The notes: generated by a model from the letters alone, not told the origin. Counted from the stretch's first letter, positions 42,536 to 51,521 are shown. The stretch: DNA of 64,000 nt from CAXXOK01 sp964584315 (GCA_964584315.1 CAZOZO010000014.1:1-64000); one strand, 5' to 3'. Program-made: numbers and translations.

Positions 42536-44983
42536 ATGAAGGAAACATTGCACCTGAACGGCGCGTGGGAGCTTTGCGAGGCGCTGGGGCGCGAGCACAT
42601 CCCCGCGCAGGTGCCCGGCACAGTGCTGACCGACCTGCTGCGCGCAGGCCTGATCCAAGACCCGTTCTACCGCGAAAACGAGTACGCGACGCTGCGCCTG
42701 TTTGACCGCGACTACCTGTATGCCCGCACGTTCGACGTGCCGGAGGCGCTATTGCACAAGGCGCACATGGAGCTGGTGTTTTACGGGCTGGACACCCTTG
42801 CCGAGGTGACGCTGAACGGCGAAAAGGTGCTTACCGCAAACAACATGCACCGCACCTGGCGCGCGGATGTGAAGCGCTGCCTCAAGGCTGCGGGCAACCG
42901 CATCGAGGTGCTGCTGCGCTCGCCCAACGCATTCATCGCCAGGGCCGCGGCGGAAAACCCGGATGTCACCTACGACGGCACCGGCTCGGTGATGGGCACT
43001 GGTTTCATCCGCAAGGCGCACTGCATGTTCGGGTGGGACTGGGGCCCGCAGCTGCCCGATGCGGGCATTTGGCGGCCCGTCGTGCTGGAGGCGTTCGATA
43101 GCGCGCGCATCGAGAGCGTGCGTGTCCTGCAACACCACGGCGACGGGGTTGTTCGCCTGACCGTAGCCGCGGATGTGGCGAATGGGGCCGCGCATGGCCT
43201 GCACGTGCAGCTGACTGGGCCGGACGGCAGCGTGACCGAGCACCGCGCGACCGGCGACAGCCTGACCATCGATGTGGATGACCCCCGCCTGTGGATGCCA
43301 CGCGGCTGGGGAGAGCAGGCGCTTTACACCTTGCGCGTGACCCTGCTGGACATGGGCGGCGAGCCACTGGACGAGAGCACCCGCCGCATCGGCCTGCGCA
43401 CAATGGAGATATCCCGGCAGCCGGACGAATGGGGCAGCGAGTTCTGCTTCAAGGTGAACGGCTACAAGCTGTTCTCCATGGGCGCGGATTACATCCCCGA
43501 GGACAGCCTGCTGGGCCGCACCTCGCCGGAGCGCACGCGCGAGTTGCTTTGCGCCTGCGCAGAGGCCAACTTCAACACCATCCGCGTATGGGGCGGCGGC
43601 TACTACCCGGAGGACTGGTTTTTCGACATCTGCGACGAGCTGGGCCTGATGGTGTGGCTTGACCTGATGTACGCCTGCAACATCTATAAGCTGACCGAGG
43701 CATTCGAGGCAAACATCGTGGCCGAAACGCGCGACAACCTGCTGCGCGTGGCGCACCACCCGTGCCTGTGCGTGATCTGCGGCAACAACGAGATGGAATC
43801 CGCCTGGGTGGACTGGCCCGCCCTGACGGCTCACAGCCCTGCGCTGAAGGCGGAGTACATCAAGCAGTTTGAATATGTGCTCAAGAAGGCGAGCGAACGC
43901 TATGCGCCGCAGCTGCCCTATTGGCCCAGCTCGCCCTCCAGCGGCGGCGGCTTTGACGACCCCAACGGCTACGAACGCGGCGATGTGCACTGCTGGGATG
44001 TGTGGCACGGCCTCAAGCCCTTTGAGGACTACCGTGGCAAGTATCCCCGCTTTTGCAGCGAGTTCGGGTTTGAGAGCTTCCCATGCCTCAAGACGGTCGA
44101 AAGCTTTACCCTGCCGGAGGATCGCAACATCTTCAGCCGCGTGATGGAGAGCCACCAGAAGTGCATCGGCGGCAACGGCAAGATTCTCTATTACCTGTCG
44201 CAAAACTACCGCTACCCCACGACGCTTTCGCATGTGCTGTATGCCTCGCAGCTTTTACAGGCGGAGGCGATGCGCGCGGGCGTGGAGCACTGGCGGCGCT
44301 ACCGGGGCCGCTGCATGGGCGCGATCTACTGGCAGCTGAACGATATCTGGCCTGTGGCCAGCTGGGCGAGCATCGACAGCTTTGGGCGCTGGAAGGCGCT
44401 GCACTACGCGGCCAGGCGCTTCTTCGCGCCGGTGCTGGTATCGTGCGAACGCAAGGGCATGGCGCTGCGTGTGAGCGTGGCCAACGACACGCTTGCGGAC
44501 TTCCACGGCAAGGCGGAGGTGCGGCTATTGACCGCGCGCGGCGAAACCCTGCGCACCGACGCGCTGTTTGTGGACATCGCTCCCCTGACCGCCGCGTTTG
44601 TGCATACTCTGGCGGCGGAAGGCGTGGCGGGCGTCTTGCATCAGGAAGACGACCTCGTGTGCGTGCTTCGCCTGTGGGACGAGGCCGGCAGGCTGGTGAG
44701 CGAGAACTGCGAGCTGTTCAGCCAGCCGAAGTTCATGGCCTTTGCAGAGCCCGCCATCGCGTGGGATGTGGCGCAGGCGGGTGCGGATTGCCATATCACC
44801 CTCCGGGCGGGCGCGTTTGCGTGGGGCGTGTGGCTGGATACGCGCACGCTGGATTGCCGCTTTGGCGACAACGGCTTCTTCCTGCTGCCGGGTGAGGAAA
44901 AGACGGTGCTTGCCTGCGGCACGGACGCGGAGGCGCTGCGCGCTGATTTGACCGTCACCAGCATCGCGGAGCTGGGGCGGTAA
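42536..44983 (+). CDS. Glycoside hydrolase family 2 beta-mannosidase
   Basis: This 815-residue cytosolic enzyme has an N-terminal sugar-binding jelly roll (LNGAWELCEALGREHIPAQV), GH2 immunoglobulin-like domain and catalytic barrel. The family hallmarks are FGWDWGPQLPDAGIWRP (about 161), IRVWGGGYYPEDWFFDICDE (about 346) and LPYWPSSPSSGG (about 458). The acid/base is Glu419 in CGNNEMES, and the nucleophile is Glu509 in FCSEFGFES. These match beta-mannosidases rather than beta-galactosidases. GGAGGG precedes the ATG at 42536. Together with the GH3 enzyme it points to mannan or mannoglucan oligosaccharide use; mannose could then enter via the ManA-like enzyme at 1960. Confidence 0.93.
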   Translation: MKETLHLNGAWELCEALGREHIPAQVPGTVLTDLLRAGLIQDPFYRENEYATLRLFDRDYLYARTFDVPEALLHKAHMELVFYGLDTLAEVTLNGEKVLTANNMHRTWRADVKRCLKAAGNRIEVLLRSPNAFIARAAAENPDVTYDGTGSVMGTGFIRKAHCMFGWDWGPQLPDAGIWRPVVLEAFDSARIESVRVLQHHGDGVVRLTVAADVANGAAHGLHVQLTGPDGSVTEHRATGDSLTIDVDDPRLWMPRGWGEQALYTLRVTLLDMGGEPLDESTRRIGLRTMEISRQPDEWGSEFCFKVNGYKLFSMGADYIPEDSLLGRTSPERTRELLCACAEANFNTIRVWGGGYYPEDWFFDICDELGLMVWLDLMYACNIYKLTEAFEANIVAETRDNLLRVAHHPCLCVICGNNEMESAWVDWPALTAHSPALKAEYIKQFEYVLKKASERYAPQLPYWPSSPSSGGGFDDPNGYERGDVHCWDVWHGLKPFEDYRGKYPRFCSEFGFESFPCLKTVESFTLPEDRNIFSRVMESHQKCIGGNGKILYYLSQNYRYPTTLSHVLYASQLLQAEAMRAGVEHWRRYRGRCMGAIYWQLNDIWPVASWASIDSFGRWKALHYAARRFFAPVLVSCERKGMALRVSVANDTLADFHGKAEVRLLTARGETLRTDALFVDIAPLTAAFVHTLAAEGVAGVLHQEDDLVCVLRLWDEAGRLVSENCELFSQPKFMAFAEPAIAWDVAQAGADCHITLRAGAFAWGVWLDTRTLDCRFGDNGFFLLPGEEKTVLACGTDAEALRADLTVTSIAELGR

Positions 44984-45038
44984 AACGTGAGGCGCATAAA
45001 AGCCGCCGGCACAGCCCGGCCTTAATGAACATCCAAAC

Positions 45039-45077
45039 AGCCGACCGGCGCGAATGGGCGCCGGTCGGCTTTATCTT
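45039..45077 (+). terminator. Terminator after the beta-mannosidase gene
   Basis: A 13-bp stem (AGCCGACCGGCGC and its complement) with a 6-base loop, then TTATCTT. It lies 56 bases after the stop at 44983. The remaining gap to 45413 shows no gene apart from a ribosome site. Confidence 0.8.
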
Positions 45078-45413
45078 GGAGCGCCCGCGCGCCTCGCCAT
45101 GGACGGAGAGGAGGCATATGCCGCCTCCGCGGTTTCATTTCCGCTACGCGGTGTATATAGAGATCATGTTTGCCGATGGATCGCCGCGCGCGGCATTGGC
45201 AGGCAACATGAATGGCAGGTATGGTTTACGCTTGCCCGAAAGGGCGGGCATCCCTCCGGCAAAACGCCGTGCTACAACAGGTTTGCGCCCCGCCGCGATG
45301 GATCGGCAACTTTTCACGCAGGTTCCGCGGGCTGTTCACCCAATGTTCGCTTACGCGGGGTAGGATGATACCGTACCCCACGTGAACCAGCAACGACCAT
45401 AAAGGAGATGAAC

Positions 45414-46232
45414 ATGATGTTCAAAAATCAGAGCAAGGGTATGCGCAGGATCGGTAAGCTGCTGCTGGTACTGACATTGGCGGCGATGGTGCCGCTGGTC
45501 GGGCTTGCGCAGGCCGGGGCCAGCGCGGCGGACGCCACGTCCTCGGCCACCACGCCGCAAAATGCCCCGCAGGCCCCGCAGAGCGGCGGGCAAGGCAGTA
45601 CGGGCGGCGGCGGAGCCAAGCGCATCAGCGCGCTGGACCTGAGCACGCTGACCGAGGCACAGCGGGCGACCTATGACAGCGCCCTGACGCTGTACCGGCA
45701 GATCGAGGACGCGGTGCTGGCCGATCTGGTGGCCGCCGGTGTGGTCGCACAGACCGATGTGGACGCATACGTGACCATGCGCGATGCCTCCGGCTCGCTG
45801 GGCGAGCTGGACATGACCGCATGGACGGCCGCGCAGTACAAGGCGTACTACGAAGCCCTGCAAAAGACCGGCGACGACCGTACCGCCGCGCTGAACGCGC
45901 TGGTGGCGGCGGGCCAGCTGACGCAGGCGCAGGCGAACGCCATCAATGGCGCGAACGCGAACGATCTCTGGAAGAACCTCGCCAAGAACGCCCGCACGAA
46001 TTCCGCCATCAAGACCGCGCTGGGCACCCTGCAACAGGCGGAGCAGACCCTTCGCAAGACCCTGCGTGACGCAGGCATCAACGGCCTTGCCCTTGGCGAC
46101 GCCATCGGCAGCCTGCGGCCCGTGGGCCGCGGCAACGGCGGGCCCAACGCACCCGGCGGGCAAAACGGCAACAGACCGACAGCCCAGCAGGAAGACGACC
46201 GCGAGGATGAAAGCGAGTCCGAGGACGACTAA
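45414..46232 (+). CDS. Secreted helical protein, function unknown
   Basis: This 272-residue protein has a signal peptide (basic MMFKNQSKGMRR, hydrophobic core, VGLAQAGA). A Ser/Thr/Gly/Gln-rich low-complexity linker (about 38-65) follows, then a helical region of about 150 residues rich in Ala and Leu. The last 40 residues are Gly/Asn-rich and end in an acidic tail (EDDREDESESEDD). I recognise no family. The ATG at 45414 is six bases after AAAGGAG; the ATG at 45408 is too close. It is monocistronic with a terminator downstream. Confidence 0.75.
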   Translation: MMFKNQSKGMRRIGKLLLVLTLAAMVPLVGLAQAGASAADATSSATTPQNAPQAPQSGGQGSTGGGGAKRISALDLSTLTEAQRATYDSALTLYRQIEDAVLADLVAAGVVAQTDVDAYVTMRDASGSLGELDMTAWTAAQYKAYYEALQKTGDDRTAALNALVAAGQLTQAQANAINGANANDLWKNLAKNARTNSAIKTALGTLQQAEQTLRKTLRDAGINGLALGDAIGSLRPVGRGNGGPNAPGGQNGNRPTAQQEDDREDESESEDD

Positions 46233-46354
46233 CCGGGCAAGCCGGGCCTGAGGCAAGCGTGTCTATCCGCATGGATGGTTTAGCGGATACCGGCGTTTTG
46301 CCGGCTTGCTGCGAAACGTAAGCCCCCGTGCAAGACCGCGTCCACGAAAACGGC

Positions 46355-46387
46355 GCAGCGCCCCCATTTTGCGGGGGCGCTGCTTTT
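46355..46387. terminator. Terminator between convergent secreted-protein genes
   Basis: An 11-bp stem (GCAGCGCCCCC / GGGGGCGCTGC) with a 7-base loop and TTTT on the plus strand. The minus side also has a T-rich stretch a few bases out, so it can serve both the gene ending at 46232 and the one ending at 46428. Confidence 0.8.
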
Positions 46388-46427
46388 GCGCGGCTTTAAA
46401 GCGAGAAACGCGATTGTCGGTCAGCGC

Positions 46428-46904
46428 CTACTTGAAGCCCAGCGACGGCTTGCCCTTGTACGGCGTAAACACGACCTGCCCGTACTGCACGGCAAAGTAC
46501 TGGCCGTCTTTGAGGTCGAAATCCACCTCGGTACGGTCGCTGGCCTGGTAGTAGGAGTAGCTTGGGTTCACGAGGGTTTCATACTCGTAAAAGCCGTTGT
46601 CGTCCCAGTCCACGTCGATATCGGTGCCGGTCTGGTTCAGCTTGGTGCCCCACGCCACGGATATGGACTGCCCTTCGGCGGCGGCGATGCTCCAGTGGCC
46701 CGCGGGGATATCCGCGCCCACCTGATACACGCCCTGCGGCACGGTCACCTCCTGCCATTCGGCGCTCTCCCACATGGCGCGGTCGATGCGCTCGCGCAGG
46801 GCAAGCAGTTCGTCGTAGGTCATACCGCTGAGGTCTACCTCAGCCAGCGCGAGGGCGGGCACGAGCAGGAGCAGCGCGAGTGCGGCGGCGATGATGCGTT
46901 TCAT
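46428..46904 (-). CDS. Secreted protein of unknown function
   Basis: This 158-residue protein has a signal peptide at residues 1-21 (MKRIIAAALALLLLVPALALA). A helix LSGMTYDELLALRERI follows, then a compact beta domain beginning VTVPQGVYQVGADIPAGHWS, a pattern seen in small exported domains of Firmicutes that often follow a short helix. There is no catalytic motif. The ATG at 46904 has AAGGGGG upstream; the longer frame to 47087 lacks a site. Confidence 0.75.
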   Translation of the reverse strand: MKRIIAAALALLLLVPALALAEVDLSGMTYDELLALRERIDRAMWESAEWQEVTVPQGVYQVGADIPAGHWSIAAAEGQSISVAWGTKLNQTGTDIDVDWDDNGFYEYETLVNPSYSYYQASDRTEVDFDLKDGQYFAVQYGQVVFTPYKGKPSLGFK

Positions 46905-47080
46905 GGTTTGACCCCCTTTCTGCTGTTGTGAGGCGCGCGCCCACGCGATGAAGCGCCGCGGCGCACGGTTTTGAAGTATCTTTACACTACCACAAATGGC
47001 GCCGCCGTACAAGTAGTTTGCCATGGAAGCGCAGGCCGGGGATAATGATAAAACATCCTCACCAAAACGGAAAATATCGC

Positions 47081-47109
47081 TTGACATGCGGGCAGCGGCC
47101 GAGTATAAT
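47081..47109 (+). promoter_or_regulatory. tRNA-Gln/tRNA-Glu promoter
   Basis: Perfect consensus boxes: TTGACA (47081-47086), 17-base spacer, TATAAT (47104-47109). It starts 20 bases before tRNA-Gln. Confidence 0.92.
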
Positions 47110-47129
47110 CATCAATGCAGCTAACGCAA

Positions 47130-47203
47130 TGGGGAATTGTGTAACGGTAGCACCTACGACTCTGACTCGTATTGTCTAGGTTCGAATCCTAGTTCCCCAG
47201 CCA
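47130..47203 (+). tRNA. tRNA-Gln (CTG)
   Basis: The acceptor TGGGGAA pairs with TTCCCCA, with discriminator G and encoded CCA. The anticodon stem TACGA/TCGTA encloses the loop CTCTGAC, giving anticodon CTG (codon CAG). The T-loop is TTCGAAT. Confidence 0.95.
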
Positions 47204-47207
47204 GTCT

Positions 47208-47282
47208 GGCTCCATGGTCAAGCGGTTAAGACGTCGCCCTCTCAAGGCGAAATCAGGGGTTCGATTCCCCTTGGAGCTACCA
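47208..47282 (+). tRNA. tRNA-Glu (CTC)
   Basis: The acceptor GGCTCCA pairs with TGGAGCT (with a G-T pair at the end), discriminator A and CCA. The anticodon loop CTCTCAA within TCGCC/GGCGA gives anticodon CTC (codon GAG). It is four bases after tRNA-Gln, so the two share a promoter. Confidence 0.95.
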
Positions 47283-47355
47283 CATGAGCGACACCAGCCT
47301 GAACAGGGCTGGTGTTGTGCTATCCGCCCCAAGCGGGGCGAGGGGGAGGTACGCG

Positions 47356-47748
47356 ATGGTAAGCCTGAGCGACAGCGTGCACACCGGCCTGTTTGTGGAC
47401 GACCTGCCCGCCATGGTCGCCTTCTACCGCGACGTGCTGGGCTTTGAGGCCCAGTGGGACGGCGGGCCTTTCGCCAGCTTTACCGTGCGCGACGGCGGGC
47501 TGTTCATGTTCAGCCGCGCGCAGTTGCTCACGGACATGGCGTGGGAAGAAACGCCGCGCGGGCGCTACAACACCACCATGGAGATCGGCCTGTGCGTGGG
47601 CAGCCACGACGCGGTGGACGAAGCCTACGCGCGCCTTACCGCCCTTGGCGTGCGCTCGCTCACGGGCGAGCCCGTGACCCGCCCATGGGGGCAGCGCAAC
47701 TTCTTTTTTGCCGACCCGGAGGGCAACCTGGTGGAGATCGGCTCCTAG
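47356..47748 (+). CDS. VOC (glyoxalase/bleomycin-resistance) family protein
   Basis: This 130-residue protein has the vicinal-oxygen-chelate pattern: TGLFVDDLPAMVAFYRDVLGF (about 10-30), MEIGLCV in the second half, and the end FADPEGNLVEIGS. The Glu of the last motif is a usual metal ligand. Many relatives are lyases, dioxygenases or antibiotic-binding proteins, so the substrate is open. GGGAGG precedes the ATG. It lies between tRNA genes and may be read through from the tRNA-Gln/Glu promoter. Confidence 0.85.
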   Translation: MVSLSDSVHTGLFVDDLPAMVAFYRDVLGFEAQWDGGPFASFTVRDGGLFMFSRAQLLTDMAWEETPRGRYNTTMEIGLCVGSHDAVDEAYARLTALGVRSLTGEPVTRPWGQRNFFFADPEGNLVEIGS

Positions 47749-47790
47749 CCCGCAGGCGCGAAAAACGCTGTGCCAGCCCGCAAAAAAAGA

Positions 47791-47819
47791 TTGACATTCC
47801 CGCCGGATATAACTATAAT
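47791..47819 (+). promoter_or_regulatory. tRNA-Leu promoter
   Basis: Perfect boxes TTGACA (47791-47796), 17-base spacer, TATAAT (47814-47819), 15 bases before the tRNA. Confidence 0.92.
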
Positions 47820-47834
47820 ACTAACGTTGCACTT

Positions 47835-47917
47835 GCGATCGTGGCGGAATTGGCATACGCGCACGTTTGAGGGGCGTGTCCGCAAGGGTACGGGTTCAAG
47901 TCCCGTCGATCGCACCA
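47835..47917 (+). tRNA. tRNA-Leu (GAG)
   Basis: The acceptor GCGATCG pairs with CGATCGC, discriminator A and CCA. The anticodon loop TTGAGGG gives GAG (codon CUC). A long variable arm (GTGTCCGCAAGGGTAC) is present, as expected for a class II tRNA. Confidence 0.95.
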
Positions 47918-47926
47918 AATAAAGAT

Positions 47927-47977
47927 ACACATTCCGCTGTTATAGATACAATGACACGGAATGTGTTTCTTTTTTTC
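47927..47977 (+). terminator. Terminator after tRNA-Leu
   Basis: Stem ACACATTCCG / CGGAATGTGT with a 20-base loop, followed by TTCTTTTTTT. It starts ten bases after the tRNA. Confidence 0.85.
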
Positions 47978-48021
47978 GACTGCTTATTATTGAACACCGA
48001 TTGCTTATGTAATCTCACCTT

Positions 48022-48843
48022 CTAGTTGATAAGTGTATCCTCAATGATTTTCTTGAATCCCTCCAGTTCTATGGATTTTATGAAATATCCCAGATTGATC
48101 ATAACCGGTGTGCTTGTACCCATGGTTGGATTAGCGGTCGGAATTGATTTCACAATTATTTCACCTGAAGCTGAGTAAGTTGGACCTGCGTATAGGTATC
48201 CGAGAAGCAATGTGCGATTGCCGCCTAGCATTACTCCTTTATTTTTGTCCAAGTATCCCCCTTCGTTCAAAATTAGTATCGGCGAACCTGATGAACCTGG
48301 GAAACAAGCCAAATCTGCAAGACCTATATTATCTTCGTTAAAATCTATACCTGGGTGACAAGCGGAATACCCTCTTCTAAAGATGGGAAGGTTATTCCTT
48401 TCATCCCACAAACCAATTGGATATCCTATCATAATAAGTTCTTCTAATGCATTGAGACTAAGAAGTTGTTCTTTCGATGCAATTAACTTTTCATTTAGTG
48501 AACGGTAGAAAACGTGCCTTCCAAATCTAGTCTTGACTTCTTCAAATAATGGATTAACATAGCAAAAACACAAATCCTTTTCCTCATGAAAAAACCAATG
48601 AGATATGTATGTTATCTTGATATTACCTGAAGGCTCTTTACTCTCGGCATTCTCACTCGTATGAAGCAAAAAAGTAACATCCTCATCAGGATTGTTATTT
48701 ACTACATGCTTATTTGTTATAATAACAGGAACGATCTTATCACGAATATTGAAATTAAAAAATGATCCTGTGCCTGTTCCACTTTTTGTTTCCAGCCGAA
48801 CAGTACAAAACATGAGTTGTTCTGATGTTGTTTTCGGAACCAT
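48022..48843 (-). CDS. Trypsin-like serine protease (AT-rich insert)
   Basis: This 273-residue protein shows a chymotrypsin-fold catalytic triad: His46 in TNKHVV, Asp90 in EKDLCF and Ser185 in FPGSSGSP. It also has GTGTGSFFNF at the first barrel strand. There is no signal peptide or PDZ domain, so it is probably cytosolic. Base composition is strikingly AT-rich against the surrounding genes, which implies recent transfer. The ATG at 48843 follows GGAGGG; the longer frame to 48900 is not supported. It lies 46 bases behind an unknown gene on the same strand. Cytosolic trypsin-like proteases in inserts often belong to stress or phage-defence modules. That link is inference. Confidence 0.82.
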   Translation of the reverse strand: MVPKTTSEQLMFCTVRLETKSGTGTGSFFNFNIRDKIVPVIITNKHVVNNNPDEDVTFLLHTSENAESKEPSGNIKITYISHWFFHEEKDLCFCYVNPLFEEVKTRFGRHVFYRSLNEKLIASKEQLLSLNALEELIMIGYPIGLWDERNNLPIFRRGYSACHPGIDFNEDNIGLADLACFPGSSGSPILILNEGGYLDKNKGVMLGGNRTLLLGYLYAGPTYSASGEIIVKSIPTANPTMGTSTPVMINLGYFIKSIELEGFKKIIEDTLIN

Positions 48844-48889
48844 ATGTATTCCCTCCTCAGAAGTTATTAATATTTTATCAAAATTACCG

Positions 48890-49639
48890 TCAGTTTGCAT
48901 TGCGACTCGCTAGCGATTCAAAAGCTTCCGCTACCCGCTCGACATACGTGCTTTCACTACGGCGTTCAGGTCGGCTGGTTACAACTACGAGGCGGCCTTC
49001 CTCAGCACCGAGCCCCTCGACGACGGTACGGCCACGCGCCCCCGAAGCACTGCCATGCATCGTTTCATGATATGTCCGCTCAACATATGGCAATAAATCC
49101 GCAAAGTTGGCAAACCATCCGTCCCATCCGGTATCAAAAAGGAGATGTGTTGGTTTACAATAGTCAATCAATTTTGACAACAGTTGTCGGCAAATCTCAC
49201 TTTGCGAGGTCTTCATCTTTTCGGTAGGATTCCCGCTCTCTTTGGGTGCGGCACAATACAAGTTGCTCCAAACAATTCTCTCATACCAATCTGCCTGGCT
49301 TGTTCCGGCGAGAACATGAAGAACACTCCGCGCAGTACGCCAGAAGGCGCTACGGTTGATATTGTATCCGAGGGTCGCCGAATCATCCCCATGTATCCAT
49401 CGGAAGCGACCAGCATCTGCTAGATACGATAACGCGCAGCGGACAAAGGTTTCCTCTGCCATATCTGGCGAAAGCGGTTCGTCCCATCCGTTCACCGCTC
49501 TGCCTATCAGCATCAGTTTGACTGGCTGCCTGTCATATTGAGCACCTATTATTGGCACAAGAATATTCACACTGTCTGTTACAGATGCCAAATCGCGTGA
49601 CTGTAGCGAATGATACAACGCTCTATACAATTCTTCCAT
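48890..49639 (-). CDS. Unknown protein paired with the protease (UDG-fold-like?)
   Basis: This 249-residue protein starts from the ATG at 49639; a GTG at 49675 would add 12 residues, and neither has a clear site. Notable blocks are PVKLMLIGRAVNGWDEPL, then IVWSNLYCAAPKESGNP and a late RLVVVTSRPERR. The order (a strand ending in G.A.NGW, an NL motif, a final strand with an S.P turn) faintly recalls uracil-DNA-glycosylase-like folds, but the key residues are not clear and I do not claim the family. Composition is less GC-rich than the genes around. It is the first gene of a two-gene insert with the trypsin-like protease. Confidence 0.6.
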   Translation of the reverse strand: MEELYRALYHSLQSRDLASVTDSVNILVPIIGAQYDRQPVKLMLIGRAVNGWDEPLSPDMAEETFVRCALSYLADAGRFRWIHGDDSATLGYNINRSAFWRTARSVLHVLAGTSQADWYERIVWSNLYCAAPKESGNPTEKMKTSQSEICRQLLSKLIDYCKPTHLLFDTGWDGWFANFADLLPYVERTYHETMHGSASGARGRTVVEGLGAEEGRLVVVTSRPERRSESTYVERVAEAFESLASRNAN

Positions 49640-49708
49640 TACGTCATTATTGCCTTTCGGTCTTTCGTCCGTCACAAGGTTTTGATGCTTGTCAAAGAAG
49701 ATGTGCGC

Positions 49709-50617
49709 TTACCCCACCAGCACCCCCAAGTTTCTCGGCAGCAAATCCTCATACTGCCACAGCCCCGCCGCCTCGATCTTGCGGCGCACCCCTTCCGTAT
49801 ACGGCTCGCCTGCCCTGCGGGCCAGTATCTCCGCGGTCTCCGCCTCCGTGAAGCTGACCGACTCGATGATGTTATTCCGGTTCTTGGCGTTGTGGGGGCA
49901 TACATTCTGGCATTTCATGCAGCCAACGACGCAGCTGTGCGCGCTGCGGGGCAGCCAATCGGGGAACGGGCCCCGCTTCTCGTTGTGGTAGGTAACGCAG
50001 CGGTTTGCGTTTATCATGCCGCGCCCATCGCCCAGCGCGCCGGTGGGGCAGGCTTTTTCGCACGCGCTGCAGGTTTGGCAGCTGTCCATGAACGTGAGGG
50101 GCTGCCAAACGGGGTTGTCGCAAGGCAAATCGGTATAAAAGCTGCTCAGCAGCATATGGCTGCCAAACACGGGGCTGTAGCTGATGAAGTTGCGCCCGTA
50201 CTGCGCAAGGCCGCTGCGCGCGGCCAGCAGCTTGAGCGGCACTTTGCCCGTGGGCGCGACATGATAGCCCTGCGCGCTCAAAAACGTGGCGAGGTAGCGC
50301 AGGATGCTCTCGTCCTTGTCCATATCCGCATAGGTGGGCGGCATGATGCTCTCGACCACCCGCCCCTGATGGGCAAACGTAAGCCGCGCGCGGGGGCTGG
50401 GCGTGGCCACCGCGAGCAGCGAGCGCGGCGTAAAGGGCAGCTCGGCAGGCATGAACCGCTCAGGGTCGGTGGCCATCCAGTCGATGCCGCCGGTGCGAAA
50501 GTCCTCGCTCTGCGTGAGGCGCAGGATATCCTCCGTCAAATCGGCAAGGCGGGCGATGGGCAGCAGCACGCCCCGGTCGCCCTGCTGCGTGATCAGGTCC
50601 AGCAACGCTTGTTCCAT
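49709..50617 (-). CDS. QueG-like double 4Fe-4S protein
   Basis: This 302-residue protein has a central PVKLLAARSGLAQYGRNFIS block (about 127-146) and two ferredoxin-type clusters (CQTCSACEKACP near 180 and CVVGCMKCQNVCP near 230), as in epoxyqueuosine reductase and related cobalamin-dependent iron-sulfur proteins. Standard QueG is longer and carries C-terminal HEAT repeats, which are absent here. A paralogue with another reductase role is therefore possible. It starts with ATG at 50617 with GGAA upstream. Confidence 0.7.
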   Translation of the reverse strand: MEQALLDLITQQGDRGVLLPIARLADLTEDILRLTQSEDFRTGGIDWMATDPERFMPAELPFTPRSLLAVATPSPRARLTFAHQGRVVESIMPPTYADMDKDESILRYLATFLSAQGYHVAPTGKVPLKLLAARSGLAQYGRNFISYSPVFGSHMLLSSFYTDLPCDNPVWQPLTFMDSCQTCSACEKACPTGALGDGRGMINANRCVTYHNEKRGPFPDWLPRSAHSCVVGCMKCQNVCPHNAKNRNNIIESVSFTEAETAEILARRAGEPYTEGVRRKIEAAGLWQYEDLLPRNLGVLVG

Positions 50618-50942
50618 GCAGATGTTCCTTTCGCGATGTGAGTTTGAAAGGTGGCCGCCGGAAGCGGCGGGGAGTGCCGCGGCGCGCAGGCCGCGTTTGC
50701 CGCCACTACTATACTACCTTTGGATGCGGCTGTAAACGCCTTGCATGGCGGCCTGGACGGTTCATTCGTTCACTCGGGGTCCGTTCGTTCCCTTGCGGGC
50801 GAAGCACGCGCTGGCGCGCCCCTCCGACATGAACAGGGGACGCCCTCCGCCACAAACGCGCATACAGCAAACCTTCCCTCGACGGCCTTGCGGCTTGGTT
50901 GAGGGAAGGTTTGCGTTATGCAAGGGGATCGTTCCGGCGCGG
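50618..50942. other. Intergenic region with one long-loop hairpin
   Basis: No gene is recognised. CAAACCTTCCCTC (50868-50880) pairs perfectly with GAGGGAAGGTTTG (50901-50913) across a 20-base loop. This is probably the terminator of the leftward gene at 50943, though a clean T-run is missing. Confidence 0.5.
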
Positions 50943-51419
50943 TTACTTGGTCGCGCTGGAGGTAGCGTCCACCCCGCTACTGGAGGTCTTGTTGCTCGCG
51001 GTAGCCCCGCCGCCGGAGGACGAACTGCCCGTGTACGCCTTGGCATCGCTGCCGTAGAGCACCTTCTGGTCGGCAGGGGAGGCGATGCCGTCCGACTTGA
51101 GTCCGTTGGCCTTTTCAAACGCCTTGAGCGCGCTGAAGGTGCCGCCGCCAAAGTTATCCACGACTTCCTTCTTGTAATAGCCCAGCTCGGCAAGGCGCGT
51201 TTGCAGGGCGCGCACCTCAAAGCCCTGGTCGCCCTTGCTCAGTTCCACGAACGGGTAGGTGCCCAGCTGCCGCAGCTGCGTGCCCAGCTCATACCACTGC
51301 GTGAGCAGTGCGTCCGGCGATGCGGAGGCCTCCGGCGCGACGGTTTCGCCGAGGGCGGGCAACGCGGTGAGCGCGAGCATCGCAGTGAGGAATAATGCGG
51401 CGATACGCTTGCTTTTCAT
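50943..51419 (-). CDS. Secreted peptidoglycan-binding-domain protein
   Basis: This 158-residue protein has a signal peptide (MKSKRIAALFLTAMLALTALPALGE) and a PG_binding_1-type domain at about 60-115 (KGDQGFEVRALQTRLAELGYY, then GTFSALKAFEKANGLKSDG). A Ser/Gly/Thr-rich tail follows. It probably binds the cell wall. The ATG at 51419 follows GGAAGGG. No enzymatic domain is attached. Confidence 0.88.
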   Translation of the reverse strand: MKSKRIAALFLTAMLALTALPALGETVAPEASASPDALLTQWYELGTQLRQLGTYPFVELSKGDQGFEVRALQTRLAELGYYKKEVVDNFGGGTFSALKAFEKANGLKSDGIASPADQKVLYGSDAKAYTGSSSSGGGATASNKTSSSGVDATSSATK

Positions 51420-51521
51420 AGGTTTCCCTTCCTTGCTTTCATTCGGTGGCGGCACTTGACCGCATTGCCGCTTTTAACAGTATAACCCATGCGTGTTGTT
51501 TTGAATCAAACTGCCCCAAAC

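Noticed and set aside
47835..49710. Direct repeat of the tRNA-Leu 3' end marking an integrated element
   Set aside because: I looked for a copy of the T-arm/acceptor sequence at the far end of the AT-rich insert and found none. No integrase gene is present.
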